From contig NC_046681.1 in assembly GCF_009870125.1 (NCBI RefSeq), positions 24,016,001 through 24,080,000 of the forward strand: a DNA stretch of 64,000 nt. Reading direction: 5' to 3'. A program made the position numbers and the translations under genes. Within the stretch, counting starts at the first letter, position 1, and each line of letters starts with the position of its first letter. The stretch comes from Drosophila pseudoobscura (Eukaryota > Arthropoda > Insecta > Diptera > Drosophilidae). Positions 1-11,058 of this stretch are shown in pieces. The notes under the pieces are model-generated. The model was given only the letters and a program-made list of their open reading frames with translations. It made no database searches and was not told the origin of the DNA.

Positions 1-2028
1 TCAACAAAGAGACAGTTCAATATCAAGGAAAATGCTGTTAGTGTTGTAAATGACCAATACGATAAGGAATAATCGATCTCATAGCAACACTGCCCATGTG
101 CCCTGCTGATCAGAAGAAGTTATCGATGATCTTCGATGAATGAATGTTTCTCGTGAATAAGTCCTACTCTGTATGCATGAAAACCTTCCTTTAAATCTGT
201 TGTATTGTGCCATACAATAAATACCATTCAACAGTTGGGTATTAGCTGCTGACGGTAGCTCCTTCAGGTCCCAATTAATCGCAAGTTTTACAAGCAGTCA
301 CCATAAAATCAAGGCCCAGAAATGGTATTTTTTAACCAGCAACTCCACCAAAAATGCAATAAATATAAAATGCCTAGCAGTAGCAGAAAATAAAATACAT
401 GCAGCCATCCCCCACAGCCATTAATTGGCCACCCATGATCATATCAGCCTGACATTCCCACACAAGCCCCTTCGTAAGCGTCTCGTTTTGATGACTAATT
501 TATGGCCTGACCTTAGCAGAAATAGAAAGGAAGTTCAAGCCCCAAAAGAAACCGACAAAAATAAAAAGTACAAATATATTTATTTAATTGAGTTTTGCAA
601 GACAAAGCGAAACTTGTTTGTTGCAACTGCAACTGCCACTGGCACTGGCACTGCCACTGCAGCTGCAGCCCAGAGTGCAGTGCAGGAAGCCCAGAGTGTG
701 TTTGTTACCCATCGTTTGGCTGAGGAGGAGACAGCGATGAAGATGCCACACAAATTTTGCTACCAAAACAATTTGCAATTGCTGCTGCTGCTGCTGGTGA
801 TGCCGATGCCGATGCGGCCGCAATTCGGTTGGCATGGCACACAATTTCCATCTCCATCTGTGCCACAGCCGAGGTTGCATAACATGTTGCAGTTGCCACC
901 ACACAATCTATCTTTCAACGGCAGCAAACCGGGGGGCGGGGTCGGGGGCGGGTGTTCGTGTGTGTGTGCGAGGGTGTTGTGAGGCACATTGTGAATTTTT
1001 CCCATTAACTTGTTGGGTCAATCTCTCCTCCGGTGTTGCCCCAAAATGCATCGAATAATTATCTGTTTGCTCTACAGGTTCGAACACTTTTGGGGTCATT
1101 GAACAGCTCTCTGCCTGAGTCACCAGCAGCTGGCGACGGGGGTTTCTGTCAACATTTTCTTTATGGCCAATAGTTGAGGTAAAATGCCGGCCCAAAAATT
1201 GCCATTAAAGCCAGATACAAATCTTTTGCTCTTCTCGGAGGAAATAAACTCCGAGGTTTTATAATCTATCGTTAAAAATCTAAAGCAAAGTTTGTGCCCA
1301 AGAAATTGAGTAATAAAAAAAAAGGGAAATTGTCTTAGACAGGAAATGTTTGAAAGTGAAAACTATCACGGATTTGATGGCAAATAAAAAAATAATGAGC
1401 TGACGGAAATTGCCCTGTGATGAGAGCTTAGATGCAAATTTGTTCTCAAATGGAAAACTGATTGAACAGCTTTTCAAAGCGAATTACTTTCTAAGATTTC
1501 CAAGAGTTTCGTATTTTTTATTTTTATTTACATAAAATATTTGCCCATGTTTTAGTCTTTTAATTAAATTCGTAAAGTTTTCCTCTAGTCTGCTCAATAT
1601 TCGCATTTATGCATAAATCAACAGAAAATATTCCAAACTATATTTAATTGATATTCCACAAAATAAAAGCCCTTTCAGAGACCACTCTTTCTCTCACTTT
1701 TTCTGAGCTATTCCAGTATCCTTTTTGTGTCGGTTAAATAAAGTTTTCTTGCATGGCCTGAGAATAACAAGATTTTGGGGCCCCATTTTGGGAGTGTGTG
1801 TGCACACTTTTAGTCAGAAAATTCGAGTTCAATGGTCGTCGCCTTTCGCTTTGTATTTCTGTATCTTTTTTTGGGGGGGGCCTGCAGACCTGCAGACGAG
1901 ACAAGAGTTTGTCAATATTTTTTTGATGGCGTGCATAGACTTTTAATTGAATTTTGTTGTTCTTTTGATGGAGACTCGGGTTAGCTGCCCCCTTTGGGCG
2001 TGGCCTGCCACAATTTGGAATTCAGCAA

Positions 2029-2053
2029 AGAAACGAAACGAAACGAAACGAAG
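2029..2053. repeat. (GAAAC)n microsatellite
   Basis: About four consecutive GAAAC units, slightly imperfect at both ends, in non-coding DNA. Confidence 0.8.
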
Positions 2054-2156
2054 AAACAGATTGCAATACACGATTAAGTCTCAGACGGCATGGGTTTTTT
2101 CTTGTTGGGTGAAAACTACATTTGATACGTTCCAATTACTAAATTATGCAGTTAGG

Positions 2157-2186
2157 AGCTCTTTCCAGCTCTTTCCAGCTCTTTCG
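2157..2186. repeat. Three-copy 10-bp tandem repeat (AGCTCTTTCC)
   Basis: The decamer AGCTCTTTCC occurs in tandem; the last copy diverges to AGCTCTTTCG. It lies in non-coding DNA. Confidence 0.8.
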
Positions 2187-4690
2187 ATGCGAAAATCATT
2201 CAGCTGGAAGACTGCACACACTCTGGGACCAGAGAAACGGAGCCACCAAGCACCCAAGATTAAAGAAATCTCTGCCGTTTCTACTCTACTCTCGGCTAAC
2301 CAAACAACAACAAAGATAAAACCAAATAATGGTTAAGGTTGAGTGAATTAGGGGGATACACACTCGTACATACATATATGTACAGAGAGACACAAAGAGA
2401 GATACAGTAAATGAAGAAAATTAAAATCTTGGCAGCGCTATAGCTAAGAAAAAGAAAATTGTCGCTAATTAGAAAAGGGAATTTTGCAATTTAAAGAAAA
2501 CCCAAAATGAAGACATTTGCTGTGGCACCGAAAAAAAGCCATCTGTTGGGCATAGAGGGAATAGGGAATAATAGAATGAAAGCAAAGAAGAACGAACAAA
2601 TTTTAAGAAGGAAACTTTCAACTTTAAAGCGTGGGCTATTAGCTTGGGAAGTCCATCATTCATGATGCGCATCTTGGAAGTCCAGCGGAAGTCCATTTAA
2701 GGCAACAGTTCCCCTAGGAACTTCCCTTGGAGAGGCAGAGAAACTTCTAAGACTTCTAAGGTCTTCCATAAAGGTTTTCAGCAGGAATACGAATTCGAAT
2801 TCCCTGCCGGACTGAGGAAGATCTTTCCTTCCATATAGAGAGTGCTGGCACCATGGATTGGATAGACGAGAGGGGATACGGGGCGACTGGGGATTTCACC
2901 TACAACTAAAGATTAAGGCACGCTGCTAATCCTAATCCTTGTTTTTCTGGGTCCGTTCCTATCATGTTTTCTTCACCAAAAAATATAACTTAAAATCTAT
3001 TATTTCTGCCTGCTCCTTGGGGCATCAGAGATTTGGAAACCAGTGGCCAAATCTTCACCCCAATATTCCACCCAGAATCAAATAAATGGCCTGAGACTTC
3101 CGAGTGAAAACGATGACTCTATTAGCTTTTGTGGCACGTCTTTCAGCACCTGCTGCTTGAAGAAATAATCAAACAATTTGGCTAATAAAGTTATTGCTGT
3201 TCTGTTTGTTTGTCTCTCCTTTGGGCTCCACTCCCATAACGTATATATCCCGCCCCTTTCGAGATTTATGCCCGTGACTTTTGGGTTAAATTGGCTCAAC
3301 CATCAGTTATATTTATGGAAGCTTGTCTCAGTTTTGTTATCTGTTCTGTGTATGGGCCTCATAAATCCTAATAATGGCTTTCCTTCGTTCCCAATAAAAT
3401 TAGGAATCTTTTGGAATTTCCATATTCTCTCTCTCTCTCTGTGTGGCCCCAAAAACGCAATCAATGCCATCAAATGGCTCTGAACTCGTTTCAAACCATT
3501 TAATTTATCTCTAGCTCTATTTTTGGCTTAAAACATTGAACTCAAGCATTGAACCCCCTGCTCGTTGATGGCCAAAAATGTAAAACTTGCACAAAAACAG
3601 ACGACATTTAAGGCAACCTGTTGCTCTGGTTCGAAATCAACTCGACTCGAAGTTGTAGCTGTTGATATTTTATAGTTTTCTTGCCTCCAAATTAATCTCA
3701 ATCAATCAATGAGAATTTGATGAACCGATTGAGACTGGACTGGTGGCATATTTGAGGTCTTGCCATTGACATTTCGAGTGCGCAAAGAGAATCATCTTTC
3801 AATTGACGTCAGCCAAATGGCGTACTCTCCAGAGCATGTCTATATATAGATTTGATGGGACTGCAGGGGGCGTTGATGCCGCCCCCCAAAGGGCAAATAA
3901 ATTTGCAAATGGAGAGGGATCTTCGCTTTACTTTTGGGAGCACTCATAAATCTATTCAAGTCGCCCAATTTAATACTGATTTACGAGTACGCCTAATTAG
4001 AAGTGGAAGTGGCAGTGGGAGTCTGTGAGCCAATATTGATTTTGGACGCTAAGCCGCTCTCGTGTGTGCATTCGGTTGGGCCAATCAGTGGCCGCAGCAT
4101 CCAGTGGCAGCCACTTCAAACAATGAAACTAATTAAGCTGCTCTTGGCGGAGGTGCCTCACGCAACAGACCAGCCCAGCCCAGCACAGCCCAGACCAGCC
4201 ATCATCATTATCATCATCGTCACCGAATATCGCCGAAAATTTGATAAGTTTCCTCCCACAATGCATTCACGGTCTCTTCCTTGGGCCTTCCATTGTGTTT
4301 ACGCTGCGTATACGCAATCCGATTTGCTTTTGCCTGAGTTTTGGCCATAGAACAGTCGTCCGGAAATGGCAATGTCATGGGCATCGGCATCGGCATCCTT
4401 CAGGGGCCAGCCAGGCGATGTTTGAGGCTGTGAAAGTTCAAACTGGTTTGAATTGGTAATTGTGTGCAGATTTTCATGAAATTGACTGCAAATCGAAGGG
4501 AGAAGCATGTGAAATTGATCGCTTAATCATTGTCCAAGACTAATCGAGTTTAAATGGAAACATTCAACATCAGGACTTCACAGAGAAATTGAGGAGCAAA
4601 GAAAACAATAAATCAGCACAAAAGTTTTATGAAATTGAAATCAAATTTCATTGAATTGAAAAATTCTATTTGCTAGTTCTATTCTCTATT

Positions 4691-4970
4691 GTAGTAGCAG
4701 CGAGTAGCGAGTTTCAGTAGAAAGTTGTAACGAGTAGCGAGTGACTAGTAACGAGTAACTAGTAACGAGTAGCGAGTATATTTTTAGTTACAATTTCATA
4801 GCAACCCATAGTAACCACAGCGTTCTGTACTCTCTTCTTCGAACATTCTGAAGTGACATGCGAGTAGTAGCTATAGCAAGCAGTAGCGAGTAGTAGCAAG
4901 TAACGAGTAGCGATTATCTTATAGCTTGGATCTCATAGTAACCATAGCATTCTGATCTTCATTCTCCTCA
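4691..4970. repeat. GAGTA/GTAGC-rich satellite-like block, duplicated
   Basis: Two arrays built of GAGTA, GTAGC and TAACGAGTAGC words (about 4691-4778 and 4861-4912). Each is followed by a related spacer containing CATAGTAACCA and a GC(A/G)TTCTG word near 4797-4826 and 4934-4952. The array plus its flank therefore looks like one unit duplicated in tandem, after which both copies decayed. Confidence 0.75.
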
Positions 4971-6795
4971 CATCCAAATAGTCCAATGAACTAGACTCTT
5001 GTCAAACGACTTTATTACGCCACACTAGGAAAGGCTTCCAGGCTTCCTTCTTACCCTCCAACAACACAGAATCCAACTCAATCAATAAAAATAAAACCCA
5101 ACAGGCATCTGCTGCCCCAGAGGACGAGGGAGGGAATTCCTTCAGCCTAATTTGAAGGCACTTTGCCACGGTTGACTGACCGAATGCCAACTACTGTCCA
5201 TCCGAATTGACAAATGATTCTTTTCAGCTTGCTAAACACTGACCCAATTCCCGGCAGATTGCTATACGCTATACGTTATCCCAAGTTGATTATTAATTGC
5301 TCTTTTGCATTGAATCTATTTGTCATGAGTGGAGGCCGTGGGGGGGCAGGGGGCCCTTCTAACTCTGATTTATGTGTGGCAGCAGCGTATTGAAAGCGAT
5401 TTCTTTGGCTGACTTTGGCACTTTCTGTTGAATGCTGCGTATGCGTGATTTTAATTTTAAGTGAACCATTCTTTCGCCTCGCTATTGTGCTCTTTCGTGG
5501 CCTGGCCCTCTCTCTCGTTTGGCATTCCCTTTCCATTTCGTCGGGGTCGGGGTTGAACGTGGCGTCGTTCGTGGGACGTGCTGCCTTTTAGCGACAATTT
5601 TAAACGCATTTTCAACACTTACCACGGTCCTTGTCCTCTTCGCTTTTTCTTTCTTTGTAAGCCCTTTTTTTTGTGGAACAGATTCATTTGATATGCAAGA
5701 TTGCACTTGACAGCTTTTGCCATTTAAAATATATTTCAGAGGTGCTTGCATTGATAAATTATTTAGAATGTTCCCAAATATAGACTCTGTCTCTGTGTCC
5801 TTTTTCTCTGTTTCAATAGACTGGAGTCCTCCTACAAAGAAGTTGTGTGTCTGGGGAAGTGGGGGATTGAATGGTTTTGTCTCAAGGTTACATTGATGTC
5901 TGTCTGCTTGGAGGCATTGCGGGGTATTGATGTCCTTTTTTGTGTCTGTCTCTGTGTTTCTTTTTCGATAGAACCCAGACACATTGTCATAAATTCTTTC
6001 AAGGCTGTTAGGTCAGATTTTTGTAGCGATACGTTTGCTCAAACAGGCTACGTTATATATTATTACTTTCAAAATTTCAATGCCAAAAAATACTTAATTT
6101 TGTGGAGAGCAATGCCAATCCATGGAATCATGGACTCAGTTCAAAAAGAGCCTTCCAGAAGCCCTTGTTGCTGCTTCTTTATGAGTATTTATCGACACTT
6201 ACGAGCCAAGAAACAATAAAGACACTGAACAGACAGATTTGTGGATCCACAAATGGACTTGGCCAGGCCTAAAATCGTTTGGTTAACCACAAGAGTCCTG
6301 GCTGCCGCCCTTTAAAGATTCTGGTGTGCCTGTGCCCTAAAAGGTTTTCCGTGTTATTTACAAGTACAAAACCCTCGGATGAATCTCGGACATTGTTGAA
6401 ACTGGGTCGGTGCCGGGGCCGGGGGTTCCTGGTAACATTTGCAGTTTATAGATTAATAATCTTAAAGCCAGCACGAAAGCAGTTGGAAATGGTTTCGTTT
6501 TAGTTGCTGGTCGGGTTCTGTGCCATCCTGTTTCTGTTATTTTGTGTTGTATTGTGCCTGCGGGAGAACTTTGGCAAAAACTTGGCCATAAACCTGCACG
6601 AAACCCCCAACCCAAGCAATTTTATCCCTTCCCCGACCATATCCACCATGTCCCGAGCACAATTGCTCTCAGCTGAGTTGAGTTATTGCCCCGAACGGGG
6701 CGTCAACGCGCTCCGGACGTCGCCAATGTAGCGCAGATTAAAGAAATAAATTAAAACACTTGTCTCCCTTTTCTCGGGGCTTCGTGTGCTTTTAG

Positions 6796-9746
6796 GTGGA
6801 AAATCGTGCACTGCGGTTACGTGAGGTGGCAACGGCCATGCAGCAGCAGTTCCAGGACGACTCCTCGTCGGTGGCGGCAGCAGCGGCGGCGGCGGCGGCA
6901 GGAGCATCCACAGTCCGGCTCTGGGCACCGGCCGGAGGCGGGGTGGGAGTGGGAGGAATCGGTGGCAGTGGGGCCGATGATCCCGGCGGCAATGTCATTC
7001 TAATCGGTTCGGTTAAGGACTTTGAGCGCAATGCGGTCCATGGCCTGAAATTGAATGGAATTGTGGCGCTGGAAGAGACGTCGCAGGTGAGGATTTTGCA
7101 CACAGACTGTGGTTTCAGGCCCCTGATTACCATCCCTCGAGTCTTTCTATAGCCTGGAATTTCCCAATTATCTTTTCATAGGCTCACAGCGGTGGCATGG
7201 GTGGCCGGCTGCCAATGGCCCCCAGCGGCCGTGCAGGCACTACCGAGGTGGAGTACTTCGACGAGGCGGGCTACATCAGAGCGGGGGCATTGCGCAGCGG
7301 GGAAGATCCCTACATTAGGAATCGTTTCAATCAAGAGGCCAGCGATGCACTGCCCAGTAATCGAGAGATACCCGACACAAGGAATCCCATGTAAGAAGGA
7401 GATTTTGGGAGACTAGAGACGAATTAATTCATGGGGAATACTTTAACCGACTTTTACCAGGTGTCGCACTAAGAAGTACCGCGAGGATCTGCCCGAGACC
7501 AGTGTCATCATCACCTTCCACAACGAGGCCAGGTCCACGCTATTGAGAACCATTGTCAGTGTTCTCAATCGCAGTCCCGAGCACCTGATACGAGAAATCG
7601 TACTGGTAGATGACTTCAGTGATCATCGTAAGTAGATATAGCCACTGGTAGATGTCCTTCAGGAGACTCATTTCGTTCCACCCTCAGCCGAAGACGGCCT
7701 GGAGTTGGCCAAGATCGACAAGGTCCGCATCATACGGAACGACAAGCGTGAAGGCCTGGTCCGGTCCCGGGTTAAGGGCGCCGATGCCGCCGTCAGCAGC
7801 GTCCTCACCTTCCTCGACAGCCACGTGGAGTGCAATGAGAAGTGGCTGGAGCCGCTGCTCGAGCGGGTTCGGGAGGATCCGTCGCGGGTGGTTTGTCCCG
7901 TCATCGATGTGATCAGCATGGACAACTTCCAGTATATCGGTGCCTCGGCCGATTTGCGCGGCGGCTTCGACTGGAATCTGATCTTCAAGTGGGAGTACCT
8001 CAGTCCAGCCGAGCGTTCGGTCCGCCACAACGATCCCACCACGGCCATCAGGACCCCGATGATAGCGGGAGGCCTGTTCGTTATCGACAAGGCGTACTTC
8101 AATAAGCTGGGCAAATACGACATGAAAATGGATGTGTGGGGCGGTGAGAATTTGGAAATCTCGTTCCGTGTCTGGCAGTGCGGCGGCAGTTTGGAAATCA
8201 TCCCCTGCAGTCGGGTGGGTCACGTCTTCCGTAAACGGCATCCCTACACCTTCCCGGGGGGCAGCGGCAATGTGTTTGCCCGGAATACGCGACGTGCCGC
8301 GGAGGTCTGGATGGATGACTACAAACAGCATTACTACAATGCCGTGCCCCTGGCCAAAAACATTCCGTTCGGCAAGTAAGTACAGCCCGGAACACCAGGG
8401 GAATGCCAGGAGGGGGGAGAACATAAACAGCAGCTAACTTATTTATTTCAAATTGTTTTCCCCTCCTCTCTCTCTGCTCTCCGCCACCCTGTGTCTGCTG
8501 CAGCATTGACGACCGTCTGGCTTTGAAGGAGAAATTGCATTGTAAGCCATTCAAATGGTATCTGGAGAATGTGTATCCCGACCTGCAGGCCCCCGACCCA
8601 CAGGAGGTTGGCCAATTCCGACAGGATAGCACCGAATGCTTGGATACAATGGGCCACCTAATCGATGGCACTGTGGGTGAGTAATACCTTGTGATTGGTA
8701 GTCACAGCAATCCATCAGCCTTGGGATATCGTTGGGAGGCTAAAAAGAGTGCGCTGCGGAAACCTGAAGGTGCACTTTCCCTTGAAATTGTCCTACAAGC
8801 AGTCTATTGGCAAAACCTGAAGTTCTGGAGCAAGCGGTGCACGCCTAAACCTGAAGGTTTGGTTCAATTTCCTTCCAAGGGAAAGCAGTGCGCTGCTGAA
8901 ACCTGCAGGTTTCGTTCTTTTCCCCTTCAAAAGGAAGAGGTCAAACAGTGCGTTTCCAAGGGAAAGAATTAAACCGCTTAAGCCTGAAGGTTTGGTTCAA
9001 GCAGTAAACCGCTAAAACCTGAAGGCTTGGTTAATTTTCCCTATACAAAGAAGGGATCAAGCAGTACACAGGTGAAACCTGAAGGTTTGGTTCGTTTCCC
9101 TTCACAAGGAGGTGATCAAGCAGTACACCACAGAAACCTGAAGGTTTGGTTCAAGCAGTAAAATACTAAAACCTGACGGTTTAGTACATTTCCCCTTCAC
9201 AAGGAAGTGATCCAGCAGTGCGCTGCTGAAACCTGAAATTTTGGCTCGTTTCCCTTCACACAGAAACCTGAAGGCTTGGTTTAAGCAATAAACCGCTAAA
9301 AACATAAAGGTTTGGTTAATTTTCCCTTGAAATTGTCCTTCAACCAGTTCGTTTATTGACTAAACCTCCAGCTTTAGCTCGCAATGGCATTTGTCTGCCT
9401 ATAAGTACGTATGTATAAGTTCTTCAACCACTTTTTTGCACCAGGAATCTTCCCCTGCCACAACACGGGCGGCAACCAGGAATGGGCATACTCGAAGCGC
9501 GGCGAAATCAAGCACGACGATCTCTGCCTGACACTCGTGCAGTTCGCCCGCGGCTCCCAGGTGGTGCTGAAGGCCTGCGATGAGTCGGAGAATCAGCGCT
9601 GGATCATGCGGGAGGGCGGCCTGGTGCGACACCACAAGATCAACGTGTGCCTGGACTCGCGGGATCAGACGGCACAGGGCGTGAGTGCGCAGCACTGCAA
9701 CTCCGCCCTCGCCACGCAGCGCTGGTCGTTCGGCAAGTACGCGTGA
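6796..9746 (+). CDS. Pgant2: Polypeptide N-acetylgalactosaminyltransferase, GALNT2/Pgant2 type (5'-partial)
   Basis: Exons 6796-7086, 7182-7390, 7461-7627, 7688-8375, 8504-8676 and 9445-9746 join in frame to 609 codons plus stop. All introns are GT-AG. The family is a Golgi type II membrane enzyme that moves GalNAc from UDP-GalNAc to Ser/Thr of mucin-type substrates, needing Mn2+. Visible in order: an Ala/Gly-rich stem; the start of the GT-A fold ([17 protein letters not shown]); the DxH metal motif as D-S-H about residue 266 of the visible part; the Gal/GalNAc motif [17 protein letters not shown]; and a C-terminal ricin-type lectin domain with CLDT, CLTL and CLDS repeats and three QxW motifs. 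The similarity to human GALNT2 around the WGGENLE block and [13 protein letters not shown] is near-identity by eye. The first exon opens right after an in-frame TAG that is the acceptor, so the initiator Met and signal anchor lie upstream and were not located. The exact Drosophila paralogue name is from memory of the family. Confidence 0.9.
8757..9330. repeat. Intronic minisatellite with palindromic core AAACCTGAAGGTTT
   Basis: Inside the last Pgant2 intron (8677-9444), the word AAACCTGAAGGTTTGG and close variants recur about a dozen times (near 8760, 8815, 8848, 8899, 8983, 9017, 9076, 9135, 9168, 9229, 9264 and 9299). They are separated by recurrent spacer words TTCAAGCAGT, AAACCGCTAAAA and TTTCCCTTCACAAGGA. 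The core has 6-bp inverted arms (AAACCT/AGGTTT) around a 2-bp centre. Confidence 0.85.
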
Positions 9747-10970
9747 GAGAGACGCCTCACGGACTAGGCTGGATAAAGAGACAGATAGAGCGGGACACAG
9801 TGATATTTGTGCAAGTGGACGGAAGGAGGAGGAGGAGGAGGAGGAGGAGAAGGAAGCCTAACCTAACTCTATGTGGATTGCATGTGGATTGTATGTGTAC
9901 TGTATGTATTCGTAATGTTTTACCTTACCAATGTTGATTTGTTGCTGAACATAAAACACACTCTCACACACCCGATTATATTACCATATATAGTGCATAC
10001 TTGTAAACGATAAGTTCAACTTTAGTTAAAGAGGGTTCACGAATCGTTCAGACACCATTTCCTCTGGGGGTTAAACTTACATCAAACGAAAATATGAAAT
10101 GCATACAAAAAATGTACTTAGACTGATTAATTTTTTGTATATGTATACAAAATATATATAAAACAAAGAAAATGGGAAATAATACTACCCATAAAAGCGT
10201 AAAACTTTGGCAGCTGCTTGACAAAAACAAAAGAAAGAAGCATAAGCTATAAATTAATTTTTGCATTCCAACGGCACACATTCATTCGAGTCAATTAAGG
10301 ATATAAATTTGTCACAAATCAAACAGAAAAATAGCCTAGCATACGATTCAGATCTTCACACACACACACACACATGCTCAGAGTCTTCTCAACTTTGTAC
10401 TTAACACAAACAAAAAGCAAAAACAAACAAACATGAAATGTTATCATTAGTTTTAGTTGTACTTCTAAGTGGAAAAAAATCATTTGAAATCATTGAAACC
10501 TATGTGAAATATGTATGTATATATAATGAAAAGGAAAATATTATTTAAATGTTTATCAAACGCCAAATAAATTGAACATTTTTCGATTCTATATTGTACG
10601 CAAATCGAAAAGAATTGAATTGAATGTCTCTTTGTTATTATTTCAAATGCATAACTAATTTCCAGTAATCAAAGGAAAACATATGTACACGACATCAACT
10701 AAATTTTGTATGTGAAAAAGTATATATTTTTTGTATTATTTTCACACAGTTTTTAGGTTCGTTTGTATGACAGGAAAAGCGTGAATGATTTAAGAAAAAA
10801 AACAAGAAGAAAAACAAAACCAAATATTGTACATTTGTTTGTGGGGTGTGTACTGTGCGTATACCCAATAAAAAATTATAATTAAAAACATTTTTAATTT
10901 GAATCAACCAGAAAAAAAAAACAAAAACAAGAAACGCAAAAAATTCCAAATAAAAAGAAAATGTGCAAAT
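9747..10970 (+). other. Probable 3' UTR of Pgant2
   Basis: Downstream of the TGA the sequence becomes strongly A/T-rich with no open frame of interest. Canonical AATAAA hexamers occur at 10566-10571, 10867-10872 and 10949-10954, any of which could end the transcript. A (GGA)n tract at about 9824-9850 and a (CA)n tract near 10358-10374 lie within it. The true end cannot be decided from sequence alone. Confidence 0.6.
10949..10954 (+). terminator. Candidate distal polyadenylation signal, Pgant2
   Basis: AATAAA at the end of the A/T-rich tract. Alternatives are at 10867-10872 and 10566-10571. Confidence 0.4.
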
Positions 10971-11029
10971 GGCTTTATTTCATTTTACTGGGAGTGGCCC
11001 CATGGCGTGTTCTTAATATGATTGCTGTG

Positions 11030-11058
11030 AGGAGGCAGGAGGCAGGAGGCAGGAGGCA
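11030..11058. repeat. (GGAGGCA)n tandem repeat
   Basis: Four 7-bp units of the type GGAGGCA in a row. Confidence 0.8.

Larger units (their letters stand above)
1..6795. other. Non-coding stretch, presumed first intron or 5' flank of Pgant2
   Basis: I find no exon that I can support here. The next coding exon opens with an acceptor (TTTTAG at 6790-6795) and lacks an initiator ATG, so at least one exon lies upstream, inside this stretch or beyond the left edge. I searched for a short exon with ATG, a hydrophobic run and a phase-0 GT donor and found none that convinced me. Contents are ordinary fly non-coding DNA: short tandem repeats (described separately), TCTGTCTCTGTG-rich blocks near 5760-5830 and 5940-5980, and AT-rich tracts. 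Open frames here lack a real ATG or are low-complexity. Confidence 0.5.

Noticed and set aside
425-982. 185-aa frame with Thr/Ala and Leu repeats, considered as the missing Pgant2 first exon
   Set aside because: Starts at TTG, is made of simple repeats (ACTGGC, CTG), and has no phase-0 donor after the hydrophobic part.
5519-5710. Hydrophobic frame ending near a GTAAGC donor, considered as the Pgant2 signal anchor
   Set aside because: No in-frame ATG in the hydrophobic frame.
5482-5982. 166-aa open frame on the minus strand
   Set aside because: It begins at GTG, the first ATG is far inside, and the sequence comes from TCTGTCTCTGTG-rich DNA.
6504-6731. Hydrophobic frame after a TTTTAG acceptor just upstream of Pgant2, considered as its signal anchor
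   Set aside because: Begins at TTG, and I see no GT donor in the right phase to join 6796.
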